NCBI RefSeq assembly: GCF_023101185.1
Contig: NZ_CP078077.1
Coordinates: 1,641,630 to 1,705,629, forward strand
DNA: 64,000 nucleotides
From: Microbacterium galbinum
GTDB lineage: Bacteria > Actinomycetota > Actinomycetes > Actinomycetales > Microbacteriaceae
Reading direction: 5' to 3'
Every line of letters begins with the position of its first letter. Position 1 is the first letter of the stretch. Below, one piece after another: positions 37,258 through 46,481 of this stretch. A model generated the notes under the pieces. It was not told the DNA's origin, made no database searches, and worked only from the letters and a program-made list of their open reading frames with translations. The position numbers and the translations under genes are program-made.

Positions 37258-38289
37258 ATGACCGATACACGCAAGACCTTCTGGTCGCAGCTCGCGCAGG
37301 CGTTTGCGATGTTCCGCAACCGCAAGTCGATCGCCGGGCTCATCATCCTCGGTATCTTCGTGCTCATCGCGATCCTCGCCGACTGGATCGCGCCCTACGG
37401 CCCGACCCAGAAGGACCGCTCGGCGCTGCGCCAACCGCCGTCGTTCGAGCACTGGCTCGGCACGACGCACATGGGCGAGGACGTGCTCAGCCAGATCATC
37501 TTCGGCACCCGCGGCGTCATCGTGGTCGGCTTCCTGTCGGCCGCGATCGCGACGGTCATCGCGATCACGATCGGCGTCATCGCCGGCTACGTGCGCGGCT
37601 GGAAGAGCGAGTCGCTGTCGGCGCTGACGAACGTGTTCCTGGTGATCCCCGGCATCCCGCTGATCATCATCATCGCCTCGCAGTTCGACAACCCGCCGAT
37701 CATCCTCATCGCCGCGGTGCTCGGCCTCACCGGCTGGGCGTGGGGTGCGCGCGTGCTGCGCGCGCAGACGATGTCGCTGCGCAACCGCGACTTCATCCAG
37801 GCGGCGCGCGCCAACGGCGAGCCCCTGCGCCGGATCATCACGGTCGAGATGCTGCCGAACCTCATGGCGCTCATCGCGTCGAGCTTCGTCGGCACCGTGA
37901 CCGCCGCGATCCTGGGCCTGACGACGCTCGCGTTCATCGGGGTGATCCCGGTGAACAACCTCAACTGGGGAACGATCCTGTTCTGGGCCCAGCAGAACGG
38001 CGCGTTCCCGCGCCTGTGGTGGTGGTACGTGCCCGCCGGGCTCTGCATCGCGATCATCGGCGTCGCCCTGTCGCTCATCAACTTCGGCATCGACGAGTAC
38101 GTCAACCCGCGCCTGCGCTCAGCGGGCGAGCGGGCGCGCGCGATGAAGAAGAAGGGGCTCGACGTGAACGACGCCGTCACGGCGGTGCGCAGCATCCCGA
38201 TGGCGAACACGGATGCTCCGCCCAGCTCGACCCGAGACGATACGACCACGCAGAACTCCTCGACCATCCTGACCCGGAACGCGAAGTGA
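37258..38289 (+). CDS. ABC transporter permease, OppC/DppC-like
   Basis: 343 aa, starting at ATG 37258, 1 nt after the previous stop. N-terminal RNRKSIAGLIILGIFVLIA, the GTTHMGEDVLSQIIFGTR motif (usually GTDxxGRDxxSR), and the EAA loop RNRDFIQAARANGEPLRRIITVEMLPN. A C-terminal tail of about 55 hydrophilic residues (Thr/Ser/Asn-rich) is longer than usual. The stop overlaps the GH3 start by 1 nt (TGATG). Confidence 0.94.
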   Translation: MTDTRKTFWSQLAQAFAMFRNRKSIAGLIILGIFVLIAILADWIAPYGPTQKDRSALRQPPSFEHWLGTTHMGEDVLSQIIFGTRGVIVVGFLSAAIATVIAITIGVIAGYVRGWKSESLSALTNVFLVIPGIPLIIIIASQFDNPPIILIAAVLGLTGWAWGARVLRAQTMSLRNRDFIQAARANGEPLRRIITVEMLPNLMALIASSFVGTVTAAILGLTTLAFIGVIPVNNLNWGTILFWAQQNGAFPRLWWWYVPAGLCIAIIGVALSLINFGIDEYVNPRLRSAGERARAMKKKGLDVNDAVTAVRSIPMANTDAPPSSTRDDTTTQNSSTILTRNAK

Positions 38290-40535
38290 TGACCTCTCCC
38301 ACCCTCACCACGGCTCTGCCGTACCAGGACCCCGCCCTCTCTATCGACGAGCGCGTCGCCGACCTCCTCGGGCGCATGACGCTCGAGGAGAAGGTCGGGC
38401 AGATGCTGCAGCTCGACGCGCGCGATGATCTCGACGACCACGTCCTGCGCCGTCACGCCGGGTCGATCCTGCACACGTCGCCCGAGCGCATCCTGCGCGC
38501 GAACGACCTGACCGCCCAGACCCGCCTGCGCATCCCGCTGCTGGTCGCCGAGGACTGCATCCACGGCCACTCGTTCTGGCCGGGGGCGACGATCTACCCG
38601 ACCCAGCTCGGCATGGCGGCGTCGTGGGATGCCGAGCTCGTCGAGCGCGTGGCCCGCGCCACCGCCGAGGAGGTCGCGGTCACCGGCATCCACTGGACCT
38701 TCTCCCCCGTGCTGTGCATCGCCCGCGATCTGCGCTGGGGCCGCGTCGACGAGTCGTTCGGCGAGGACCCGTTCCTCATCGGCGAGCTCGCCTCTGCGAT
38801 GGTGCGCGGCTACCAGGGCGACGGTCTCGACGACCCGACCGCGGTGCTCGCGACCGCGAAGCACTTCGCCGGCTACTCCGAGACGCAGGGTGGGCGCGAT
38901 GCCAGCGAGGCCGACATCTCGCGCCGCAAGCTGCGCTCGTGGTTCCTGCCGCCGTTCGAGCGGGTCGCCCGTGAGGGCTGCCGGGTGTTCATGCTCGGAT
39001 ACCAGACGATGGACGGCATCCCGATCACCACCAACGACTGGCTGCTCACCGACGTGCTCCGCGGCGAGTGGGGATACACCGGCACCCTCGTCACCGACTG
39101 GGACAACGTCGGTCGGATGGTGTGGGAGCAGCACGTGCAGCCCGACTACGCGCACGCCTCGGCCGCCGCGACGCGCGCCGGCAACGACATGATCATGACG
39201 ACGCCGCGCTTCTTCGAGGGCGCGCTCGAGGCCGTCGAGCGCGGGTTGCTGCCGGCGGATGCCTTCGACGCCGCCGCCGCGCGCATCCTCACCCTCAAGT
39301 TCGAGCTGGGGCTGTTCGAGGACCCGCGTCTGCCGCGCGACGACCTCGACGAGATCGTCGGCAGCGCCGCGCACGCCGAGTTGAACCTCGAGATCGCGCG
39401 CCGGTCGATCGTGCTGCTCGAGAACGACGGCGTGCTGCCGTTGGATGCCGCGGCGCCGACGAAGGTCGCGGTCGTGGGTCCGCTCGCCGACGACGCGCAG
39501 ACGCAGCTCGGCGATTGGGCCGGAGGGTCGGGCCAGGCCGGATGGCTCGACAGTCAGCCGCGCGAGATGATCACGACCGTGCTCGACGGGCTCTCGGGTG
39601 TCGGAGGCTGGGAGGTCTCGCACGCGCGCGGCGCCGACATCCTCACCCTCGAGGACGACCCGCAGGGAGCGCTGTTCCCCGACGGGCAGCCGCGCCCGCG
39701 CATCGTGAAGCCGTGCGCCCCCGACGAGGCGCTGATCGCCGAGGCCGTCGCCGCCGCAGAGACCGCCGATGTCGTGGTCGCCGTCGTCGGAGACCGCATC
39801 GAACTCGTCGGCGAAGGCCGTTCGACCGCCACGCTCGAACTCATCGGCGGGCAGAACGCCCTGCTCGACGCGGTGATCGCGACCGGCACACCCGTAGTGG
39901 TGGTGCTGATGGCGTCGAAGCCACTCGTGCTGCCGGCATCCGTCTCGCAGGCCGCGGCCGTGATCTGGGCCGCGAGCCCGGGCATGCAGGGCGGCCGTGC
40001 GATCGCCGAGATCATCGCGGGCGAGGTCGAGCCGTCGGGCCGTCTGCCGATCTCGTTCGCCCGGCACGTCGGCCAGCAGCCGACGTACTACAACCAGATC
40101 CGCGGGCAGCACGGCGATCGCTACGCCGACCTCACGCAGGCGCCGGCCTGGGGCTTCGGCGAGGGGCTGTCGTACACGACGGTCGCGTATTCGGACCTCG
40201 CGCTGGAGCGTTCGGAGCTCGGCCGCGACGACATCGTCGTCGGGCACGTGACGGTGACGAACACGGGTTCGCGGCCGGTGCGCGAGACGGTGCAGGTCTA
40301 CGTGCGGGATGCCGTGACGAGCGTCAGCTGGACCGATCGCGAACTCAAGACCTATCGCCAGGTCGACCTCGCGCCGGGGGAGTCGGCGCGGGTGCGGGTC
40401 GAGGTGCCGGTCGCCGACTGCACGATCGTGGATGCCGCGGGCGTGCGGGTCGTGGAGCCGGGGGAGTTCGCCCTGCTGGTCGGCCCCTCGTCGCGCGAGG
40501 AGAAGCTGCTCGGGGTGGGGTTCACGGTGGAGTGA
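38289..40535 (+). CDS. Glycoside hydrolase family 3 beta-glycosidase
   Basis: 748 aa, starting at ATG 38289, coupled to the permease. Three GH3 domains: a barrel with EDCIHGHSFWPGAT, RDLRWGRVDESFGEDP, KHFAGYS (191-197) and nucleophile Asp270 in VTDWDN; the sandwich domain with SIVLLENDGVLPL and VGDRIELVGEG; and a C-terminal fibronectin-III-like domain (VTVTNTGSRPVRETVQVY). No signal peptide, so it is cytosolic and acts on imported oligosaccharides such as beta-glucosides or xylosides. Exact specificity cannot be read. Confidence 0.95.
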   Translation: MTSPTLTTALPYQDPALSIDERVADLLGRMTLEEKVGQMLQLDARDDLDDHVLRRHAGSILHTSPERILRANDLTAQTRLRIPLLVAEDCIHGHSFWPGATIYPTQLGMAASWDAELVERVARATAEEVAVTGIHWTFSPVLCIARDLRWGRVDESFGEDPFLIGELASAMVRGYQGDGLDDPTAVLATAKHFAGYSETQGGRDASEADISRRKLRSWFLPPFERVAREGCRVFMLGYQTMDGIPITTNDWLLTDVLRGEWGYTGTLVTDWDNVGRMVWEQHVQPDYAHASAAATRAGNDMIMTTPRFFEGALEAVERGLLPADAFDAAAARILTLKFELGLFEDPRLPRDDLDEIVGSAAHAELNLEIARRSIVLLENDGVLPLDAAAPTKVAVVGPLADDAQTQLGDWAGGSGQAGWLDSQPREMITTVLDGLSGVGGWEVSHARGADILTLEDDPQGALFPDGQPRPRIVKPCAPDEALIAEAVAAAETADVVVAVVGDRIELVGEGRSTATLELIGGQNALLDAVIATGTPVVVVLMASKPLVLPASVSQAAAVIWAASPGMQGGRAIAEIIAGEVEPSGRLPISFARHVGQQPTYYNQIRGQHGDRYADLTQAPAWGFGEGLSYTTVAYSDLALERSELGRDDIVVGHVTVTNTGSRPVRETVQVYVRDAVTSVSWTDRELKTYRQVDLAPGESARVRVEVPVADCTIVDAAGVRVVEPGEFALLVGPSSREEKLLGVGFTVE

Positions 40536-40564
40536 CCGTCCGGCGGCGGTACGAGCACGGCGGA

Positions 40565-40570
40565 TAACCT
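40565..40570 (+). promoter_or_regulatory. -10 box of leaderless gntR promoter
   Basis: TAACCT followed by agcgtc and GTG 40577; this decides the start. Confidence 0.55.
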
Positions 40571-40576
40571 AGCGTC

Positions 40577-41311
40577 GTGCATCGATATCGCGAGATCGCC
40601 CGCGACCTCACGATCCGGATCGCCGAGGGCGCATTCGACGCCACCGGGATGCTGCCCTCGGAGGCGCATCTCGCGGCCGACTACGAGGTCTCGCGCGGCA
40701 CCGTGCGCAACGCGCTCGTGCTCATGGCGCGGCAGGGCGCGATCGCCCCGCGACGCGGTTCGGGCTGGCTGGTGCGCACGGCGGTGCAGAGCCAGCGGTT
40801 CTCGGAGATGCGGTCCTTCGCGCAGTGGGCATCGAGCCGCGGCATGGAACCCGGCGGGCACGTGCTCACGCAGCAGCGCCGCCCGGCGACCGCGACCGAG
40901 GTGCGCCGGTTCCGAGGCGGTCGCGGCATCGGCGAGGTGCTCGAGGTCGTTCGTCTGCGGTCTCTGAACGGGCGCGTCGTCATGCTCGAACGAACCGCGT
41001 ATCCGTCGTGGATCGCCCCGATCGTCGAGGAGCTGTCGCCCGATGAGCCGTCCGTGGTCGGTGCGCTGGAATCGCGCGGCGTGCGCATGGTCTCGGGCGA
41101 GCAGTCGATCGACGCGATCGCGGCTCCGAGCGAAGACGCCCGCCTTCTGGGCGTGAGACGTTCGAGCCCGCTCCTGCGCGTGAATCGCGTCAGCTACTCC
41201 GCCGACGGTCGTGCGATCGAGGCGGGCGACGACCGCTACCTCCCGGATGTCATGTCGTTCCAGATGCAGGCGTCGCTGCAGGGATACTCGCTCACGCGCG
41301 AGCTGGGCTGA
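40577..41311 (+). CDS. GntR/HutC family regulator with UTRA domain
   Basis: 244 aa, starting at GTG 40577. N-terminal winged helix (YREIARDLTIRIAEGAF, LPSEAHLAADYEVSRGTVRNALVLMARQG) at about 1-70, then a UTRA effector domain ending LLRVNRVSYSADGRAIEAGDDRYLPD. HutC-type regulators sense sugars or their phosphates. It directly follows the GH3 gene, so it may control the glycoside operon alongside the TetR protein. Confidence 0.92.
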   Translation: MHRYREIARDLTIRIAEGAFDATGMLPSEAHLAADYEVSRGTVRNALVLMARQGAIAPRRGSGWLVRTAVQSQRFSEMRSFAQWASSRGMEPGGHVLTQQRRPATATEVRRFRGGRGIGEVLEVVRLRSLNGRVVMLERTAYPSWIAPIVEELSPDEPSVVGALESRGVRMVSGEQSIDAIAAPSEDARLLGVRRSSPLLRVNRVSYSADGRAIEAGDDRYLPDVMSFQMQASLQGYSLTRELG

Positions 41312-41533
41312 GCGGCTCGACCTCGGCCCACGGCATCCGTGGTCCTGGGTGTACAACTGTGCATCGTGGGCTCCGGGATTCGGAGCGGATGCCGCAGCCG
41401 TCGCCGTTCGGACGAATCGCGTTCATCGACCGGTCATCTTGCGGCTGTTCTGTCGCTACAGGAGGCGATCACGACCTCCGATGGGCGTCCCGTCGGGGAC
41501 GCCGACACTGTTCCCGGAAGGATCACGTCAGAC

Positions 41534-43675
41534 ATGTCCTCGTCACCTCCCCCCGTGGTGCGCCGTCGTCGGAGCGCGTCCCTGCTCGCCGCACTCGCCG
41601 CAGCCGGGGCGCTCCTCGTGTCGCCGCTGCTCGCCGCGTCGCCCGCAACCGCCGCGGCATCCGAGATCACCCTCGAAAGCTCCGACGTCGCCGTCGGGGA
41701 TACCCTCTCGGTCGCCTACTCGACCGATCGCCCGACGGCCACGAACTGGCTGGCGATCTACCCCGAGTCCCGGCCCGAGCCCTGCGACGCGTGCGGCATG
41801 GCCTGGGCGTACGCGCCCGGTGCGACCGGCACCGTGAAGCTGCCCACGAACGACCGTGCGGGCAACCCGCTGGCCGCGGGGAACTACCGCGTCGAGTACC
41901 TCTACAACGACGGCTACTCCCGCGTCAGCGAGCCGGCGACGTTCACCATCGCGGCAGAGCCGGGCACCGAAGAGCCCGGTGAGGGCCCGGAGGTCGACCC
42001 GACGAAGCCGATCGATCTGTCGGTCGTGCAGCTCAACGTCTGGGGCAAGACCACCGACGCGACGATGCTCGCCGAGATCGGCGCCGACCTGATCTTCGTC
42101 GAGGAGGCGCAGAGCGCGGCGGCAGCCGTCGCCCGCGACCTCGGCTTCGATTTCCACTCCACGGGCGGCAGTGCGGGTGTCATCTCGCGCTATCCGATCG
42201 TCGACGTGGGCGTCGTCACGACGCCCGGCACCCAGGGCGGATGGACCAAGGCGATCGTGCAGGTGGGCGACACCCAGATCGCCGCGTACGGAGGCCACCT
42301 CGAGTACCGCTACTACGCCACCTACCTTCCCCGTGGATACGCGGGCGACGTGCTCGGCTCCGGGTTCCCGACCGAGTGGCGCGGGTGGAACAAGCTGAGC
42401 GGTCCCGTGACCGACGTGCCGCAGATCCTCGCGGCGAACGAGGCATCCGGGCGACCGGCATCCGCTGCGGCCCTCACCGCCGACATGGCGAACGAGCGCT
42501 CCGCCGGACGCCTCACGATCATGGGCGCCGACATGAACGAGCCGTCGGTGCTCGACTGGACCGAGAGCACGGCGAACCTCTACGACCACAACGGGGTCGT
42601 CGCCCCGTGGCAGACCTCCCGCATCCTGCGCGACGGCGGTCTCGTCGACGCGTACCGCGCCGTGTACCCCGACCCCGTGACCCACCCGGGCTTCACGTGG
42701 CCGGCCGACACCCCCAACGTCAGCGTCTCGCAGCTCGCGTGGGCGCCCGAGGCCGACGAGCGCGACCGGATCGACTACATCTTCTTCGCGCCGGACGACC
42801 GCCTCACCCTGACGGGCACGCGCATCGTCGGACCGAAGGGCGACATCGTGCGCGGTGCCCGCGCCCTGCCCGTCTCGGACGAGGAGATCTTCACCCCGCA
42901 GACGCTGTGGACCAGCGACCACAAGGGCCTGCAGTCCGACTTCGTGATCTGCGGCGAGGCCTGCCAGGCGGCGGAGCCCGAGCTCGGCGAGCTCGTCGTC
43001 GGCACGCCGTCGATCACCGGAACGGCGGCGGTCGGCGCCGAGGTCACCGCGGTGACCGGCGAGTGGACCGCGGGCACCGCCTTCTCGTTCCAGTGGCTGG
43101 CGGATGGCGAGGCCATCGCGGGTGCGACCTCGGCCACGTTCTCGATCCCGGCGGACTTCGCAGGTCGTGCGCTCTCGGTACGCGTCGGCGGGACGCTCGA
43201 GGGATACGTCCCGGCCGAGGCGACGAGTGCTGCCGTGAGGGTGACCGCTGCCGAGGAGCCGGGTTCGGATGCTCCGGCGGTGGTGCTCGGATCGTCGAGC
43301 GTGGTCGCGGGCGGAAGCCTGAAGGTCAGCGGCGCGGGCTTCGCGGCGGGCGCTCAGCTGAAGCTCGAGCTGCGCTCCACGCCGGTCGCCCTCGGTACGG
43401 TGACCGCCTCGGACGCGGGCGCCTTCTCGACGACCGTCACGATCCCGGCATCCGTTCCGGCCGGAGTGCACACGCTCGTCGTGATCCTGCCGGACGGCAC
43501 CGAGGTGACCGCCGCCGTCACCGTGACCGCGGCGCCGAGTGCGGGTGCGGATGCCGGTGGCGATGCGCTTGCCCAGACCGGTGGAGAGATCCTGATGCCG
43601 GCGGTGTGGGCCGCGGTTCTCGCGCTGCTGGTCGGCGCGGGGCTGATGGTGCGCCGCCGGATGCGTCGGTCGTAA
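41534..43675 (+). CDS. Cell-wall-anchored endonuclease/exonuclease/phosphatase family protein
   Basis: 713 aa, starting at ATG 41534 (GGAAGGA upstream). Signal peptide RRRRSASLLAALAAAGALLV to about residue 45. Then an Ig-like domain (45-140; EITLESSDVAVGDTLSVAYS), the EEP catalytic domain (about 155-465) with LSVVQLNVWG, GADMNEPS and TSDHKGL, an Ig-like repeat, an Ig/bacterial domain, and a C-terminal sorting signal LAQTG at 679-683 with hydrophobic helix and RRRMRRS tail. LAxTG is a class E sortase motif. It could hydrolyse extracellular DNA, phosphodiesters or phosphomonoesters. Confidence 0.9.
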   Translation: MSSSPPPVVRRRRSASLLAALAAAGALLVSPLLAASPATAAASEITLESSDVAVGDTLSVAYSTDRPTATNWLAIYPESRPEPCDACGMAWAYAPGATGTVKLPTNDRAGNPLAAGNYRVEYLYNDGYSRVSEPATFTIAAEPGTEEPGEGPEVDPTKPIDLSVVQLNVWGKTTDATMLAEIGADLIFVEEAQSAAAAVARDLGFDFHSTGGSAGVISRYPIVDVGVVTTPGTQGGWTKAIVQVGDTQIAAYGGHLEYRYYATYLPRGYAGDVLGSGFPTEWRGWNKLSGPVTDVPQILAANEASGRPASAAALTADMANERSAGRLTIMGADMNEPSVLDWTESTANLYDHNGVVAPWQTSRILRDGGLVDAYRAVYPDPVTHPGFTWPADTPNVSVSQLAWAPEADERDRIDYIFFAPDDRLTLTGTRIVGPKGDIVRGARALPVSDEEIFTPQTLWTSDHKGLQSDFVICGEACQAAEPELGELVVGTPSITGTAAVGAEVTAVTGEWTAGTAFSFQWLADGEAIAGATSATFSIPADFAGRALSVRVGGTLEGYVPAEATSAAVRVTAAEEPGSDAPAVVLGSSSVVAGGSLKVSGAGFAAGAQLKLELRSTPVALGTVTASDAGAFSTTVTIPASVPAGVHTLVVILPDGTEVTAAVTVTAAPSAGADAGGDALAQTGGEILMPAVWAAVLALLVGAGLMVRRRMRRS

Positions 43676-43695
43676 CGGCATCCGTGCCTGGTGCT

Positions 43696-43772
43696 GAGCC
43701 ACCCCTCTCAGTGCGAGCCACCCCCTTCCGCGCCGTGCGGAAGGGGGTGGCTCGTTCGTGAAGGGGTGGTTC
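43696..43772. repeat. 77-bp nested palindromic element, family D
   Basis: Outer arms GAGCCACCCCT (43696-43706) and AGGGGTGGTTC (43762-43772) enclose a perfect 17-bp hairpin, 43715-43731 and 43737-43753, with a 5-nt loop. It lies between convergent genes and is a likely two-way terminator. Confidence 0.9.
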
Positions 43773-43779
43773 GGCCGGG

Positions 43780-44079
43780 TCAGTCCTCGAGCTGGTCGAG
43801 GACCAGTTCTCCTCGCGAGTTGAGCGACTCCATCAGACGCTCGATGCGACGGCCGTCGATCGGCGGCAGCGCAGCCTCATCGAACGCGAAGACCAGAGGG
43901 ATGCTCGGATGCATCCAGATGGTCAACCGGCCGGCCGGGTTCTTTGCCTCCGGAAGCCACGTCATCATGAAGCTCTCCTGGCGACGCAACTTCGTGCCGA
44001 TCACGATCTTCAGATGCGCCAGCGTCCGATCATCGATCTCGATCGGAGGGCGGGCGCTGTTGTACTCCAGGGTTCCCAT
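43780..44079 (-). CDS. DUF7882-type small protein
   Basis: 99 aa, starting at ATG 44079, 6 nt behind TATGGT (44086-44091). Pattern MGTLEYNS..IEIDDRTLAHLKIVIGTKLRRQESFMMTW..TIWMHPSIPLVF..RRIERLMESLNSRGEL matches a small family abundant in Microbacteriaceae, sometimes mislabelled as DNA ligase. Function unknown. Part of the genus-typical set, so no sign of transfer. Confidence 0.8.
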   Translation of the reverse strand: MGTLEYNSARPPIEIDDRTLAHLKIVIGTKLRRQESFMMTWLPEAKNPAGRLTIWMHPSIPLVFAFDEAALPPIDGRRIERLMESLNSRGELVLDQLED

Positions 44080-44085
44080 GGAGTA

Positions 44086-44091
44086 ACCATA
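44086..44091 (-). promoter_or_regulatory. -10 box of leaderless DUF7882 gene
   Basis: On the minus strand TATGGT is followed by tactcc and ATG. Confidence 0.55.
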
Positions 44092-44176
44092 CGTCCTCGC
44101 CGGTCGTCTCTTGCAGGTCATCCGTGCGCGCGCAACCCCGGTCGCGCTCGGGTCGGCGCGGGCGTATCGTGCCCGG

Positions 44177-44473
44177 ATGGACGGCATGCGCACGATGGAG
44201 AGAACAGAGATCCTGATCGACGGCGTCAGCGCATACCTCGCCCAGGAACAAGACCTCGACGTGCTCCTGCGGCAGATCGAGACGGCCGCGAGCGGACCCG
44301 CGGTGTTCGTCGAATTCGTCGTCGTGGGGAATCGGCGGGTGAAGGTTCTCATCACCCCGAGCTCCCGCGTCGTGATCTCCACCGAGACGGTGCAGCACGA
44401 CCCCCGTGACACGGGGAACGACGCCTTTCCCTACGGGGGTCTTTACGACTTCGACCCCGAGCCGCTCGGCTGA
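44177..44473 (+). CDS. Hypothetical small protein
   Basis: 98 aa, starting at ATG 44177, 6 nt after TATCGT at 44165-44170. Acidic and soluble, with a helical N-terminal half (TEILIDGVSAYLAQEQDLDVLLRQIE) and a beta-strand centre (VFVEFVVVGNRRVKVLIT). Ends DFDPEPLG. No family recognised. Divergent from the DUF7882 gene, about 100 bp apart; a shared role is possible but unproven. Confidence 0.65.
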   Translation: MDGMRTMERTEILIDGVSAYLAQEQDLDVLLRQIETAASGPAVFVEFVVVGNRRVKVLITPSSRVVISTETVQHDPRDTGNDAFPYGGLYDFDPEPLG

Positions 44474-44503
44474 CCCTGGCCCGAGCGATCGGAACAGAAC
44501 TGC

Positions 44504-44533
44504 TTGACCTAGAGTGCTCTAGGTTTCGAGACT
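44504..44533 (+). promoter_or_regulatory. MerR-type promoter and operator
   Basis: -35 TTGACC (44504-44509) overlaps the near-palindrome CCTAGAGTGCTCTAGG (44508-44523). The -10 region is GAGACT, with an 18-bp spacer. An over-long spacer with a central dyad is the classical MerR arrangement, and TTGACCTAGAGTGCTCTAGG closely matches SoxR/MerR-family sites. Confidence 0.8.
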
Positions 44534-44539
44534 GGGTGC

Positions 44540-45019
44540 ATGACCATGATCGCGCCCGCGTCAGACTCTCCCCACATCACGATGAAGGAGATGGTTCTGC
44601 GCTCCGGGCTGAGTGAGCACACACTGCGGTACTACGAGCGCATCGGGTTGCTCGGCCGTATCGCGCGCGATAGGTCGAGTCGGCATCGGTATTACAGCGA
44701 GAGCGACGCGGTCAAGGTCGTCACGCTGGCCTGCCTGCGCGCCACGGGGATGTCGATCGAACAGATGCGTCGATACGTGTCGCAGAACGACGCGGGCGTT
44801 TCTGCCGCAGCGGACCAGATCGCGCTCTTCGATCAGCATCGAGAGTTCTTGCAGCGTCAGATCACCCGTGCGCAGCACCAGCTGGAGTACCTCGACGGGA
44901 AGGTCGCCTACTGGAACGCGCTCTCCCGCGGCGATGGGGAATCGGCGTCGAAGATCGGCTGGAAGAACTTCGAGATGGCCCTCGAGATCAACAACGAAAT
45001 GAAGGAGGAACAGGCATGA
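44540..45019 (+). CDS. MerR family transcriptional regulator
   Basis: 159 aa. Starts at ATG 44540; a second ATG two codons later is possible. MerR winged helix MKEMVLRSGLSEHTLRYYERIGLLG, RHRYYSESD, then a long dimerisation coiled coil (REFLQRQITRAQHQLEYLDGKVAYW). No Cys cluster, so it is not a metal or redox-Fe-S sensor of known type. It autoregulates through the CCTAGAG dyad and is coupled by a 4-nt overlap to the SDR gene, its probable target. Confidence 0.93.
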   Translation: MTMIAPASDSPHITMKEMVLRSGLSEHTLRYYERIGLLGRIARDRSSRHRYYSESDAVKVVTLACLRATGMSIEQMRRYVSQNDAGVSAAADQIALFDQHREFLQRQITRAQHQLEYLDGKVAYWNALSRGDGESASKIGWKNFEMALEINNEMKEEQA

Positions 45020-45834
45020 AGACCTGGCTCATCACAGGGACGTCCAAGGGCTTCGGCCGGGTGTGGGCAGAAGCGGCGTTGGAGCGGGGAGACCAGGTGG
45101 TCGCCACAGCGCGCAATCTCGACAGCATCGCTCCGCTGACCCAGGCATACCCCGACACCGCGCTCGCCCTCGCCCTCGATGTCACCGACCAGGATGCCGT
45201 TCTCGCGGCAGTGCGCCAGGCGAAGGAGCGGTTCGGGCGCATCGATGTGCTCATCAACAATGCCGGCTACGGCCTGTTCGGTGCCGTCGAGGAGATCAGC
45301 CCCGAGCAAGCTCGAGCTCAGTTCGAGACGAACGTGTTCGGTGCGTTGTGGGTCACGCAAGCCGTGCTGCCGCTGATGCGTGAACAGGGCTCGGGTCACA
45401 TCATCCAGATCTCTTCCATCGGTGGGGTGAACGCGTTCCCGTACCTGGGCATCTACCACGCGAGCAAGTGGGCGCTGGAAGGGTTCAGTCAGACCCTCGC
45501 CCAGGAGGTTGCGGGCTTCGGGATCACGGTGACTCTGGTCGAGCCGGGTGGATACAGCACTGACTGGGGCACCGCGTCTGCGGACTTCGCCGAGCCGATC
45601 GACGCGTATCAGCCGCTGCGCGAGGGTCTCGCGAAGACGCGCGCCAACAGTGCCAACGGTTCCGGCGACCCGGAGGCGACAGGCCCGGCCATGCTGGAGC
45701 TGGCGGACATGGAACAGCCGCCGTTGCGGATCTTCTTCGGAAAGGGCCTCAACGCGCTCATCCATGGCGAGTACCAGAAGCGACTCGACGAGTGGGATGC
45801 ACACAACGCGCTCTCCGAACGGGCTCACGGCTGA
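45016..45834 (+). CDS. Short-chain dehydrogenase/reductase
   Basis: 272 aa, starting at ATG 45016. Classical SDR: nucleotide site TGTSKGFGR, NNAGYG, catalytic Ser in IQISSIGG, YHASK catalytic Tyr-Lys, and VEPGGYSTDW. Close to the oxidoreductases that MerR regulators of this kind commonly control. Substrate unknown. It forms a two-gene operon with merR. Confidence 0.92.
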   Translation: MKTWLITGTSKGFGRVWAEAALERGDQVVATARNLDSIAPLTQAYPDTALALALDVTDQDAVLAAVRQAKERFGRIDVLINNAGYGLFGAVEEISPEQARAQFETNVFGALWVTQAVLPLMREQGSGHIIQISSIGGVNAFPYLGIYHASKWALEGFSQTLAQEVAGFGITVTLVEPGGYSTDWGTASADFAEPIDAYQPLREGLAKTRANSANGSGDPEATGPAMLELADMEQPPLRIFFGKGLNALIHGEYQKRLDEWDAHNALSERAHG

Positions 45835-45911
45835 GCTCGCGACGTCGCGTCGAGGGCCCGTCTCGTCATCGAGCGGGTCCTCGATCGCGTGGGGGGGGGT
45901 GTGTCGCCGGA

Positions 45912-46481
45912 TCACTCGCCGATGGTGCGGACGAGTCGGGCGGGGGAGCCGAGGGCGATCGTCCCGGCGGGCACGTCTTTCGTGACGATGGAGCCTGCGC
46001 CGACGACGGCATCGTCGCCGATGGTGACGCCGGGGAGTACGGTGACGTTCGCGCCCAGCCACACGTTGCGCCCGATGGTGACGGGAGCGGGGAGGAGGTC
46101 GGCGCGTCGGCGGGGGTCGATGCCGTGCTGCAGTGTGGCGATCGCCACGTTGTGACCGATGAGGCTGTCGTCGCCGATCGTGATCCCGCCCTGATCCTGA
46201 AAGCGGCACCCGGAGTTGATGAAGACCCGCTTGCCGATCGAGATGTTCTTGCCGAAGTCCGCGGTGAACGGCGGGAACAGCGTGACCGTGTCATCGACGG
46301 GTGTGCCGATCAGCGCGCCCAGGAGTTCTCGCACACGGTTGGGCTCGTGGTATCCGGTGTTGAGTTCGCCGGCGATGCGGAGCGCCTCCTGGCTCGTCTC
46401 GTGCATCACCGCGTGGCCGGGTGATCCGCCGGGGATGGTCTCCCCGGCGTTCAGGAGGGTGAGGAGGTCGGTGAGGTTCAT
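45912..46481 (-). CDS. Sugar O-acetyltransferase, maltose/galactoside acetyltransferase type
   Basis: 189 aa, starting at ATG 46481, 7 nt behind TATGGT (46489-46494). N-terminal helical cap, then left-handed beta-helix hexapeptides: FGKNISIGKRVFINSGCRF, ITIGDDSLIGHNVAIAT with the catalytic His in ATLQHGID, IGRNVWLGANVTVLPGVTIG and GSPARLVRTI. It acetylates sugars from acetyl-CoA. A run of nine G lies just beyond its stop (45893-45901). Confidence 0.92.
   Translation of the reverse strand: MNLTDLLTLLNAGETIPGGSPGHAVMHETSQEALRIAGELNTGYHEPNRVRELLGALIGTPVDDTVTLFPPFTADFGKNISIGKRVFINSGCRFQDQGGITIGDDSLIGHNVAIATLQHGIDPRRRADLLPAPVTIGRNVWLGANVTVLPGVTIGDDAVVGAGSIVTKDVPAGTIALGSPARLVRTIGE

Noticed and set aside
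45893..45901. Run of nine G, a possible phase-variation tract
   Set aside because: It lies outside any coding frame, between the SDR and acetyltransferase stops, so slippage would not alter a protein.
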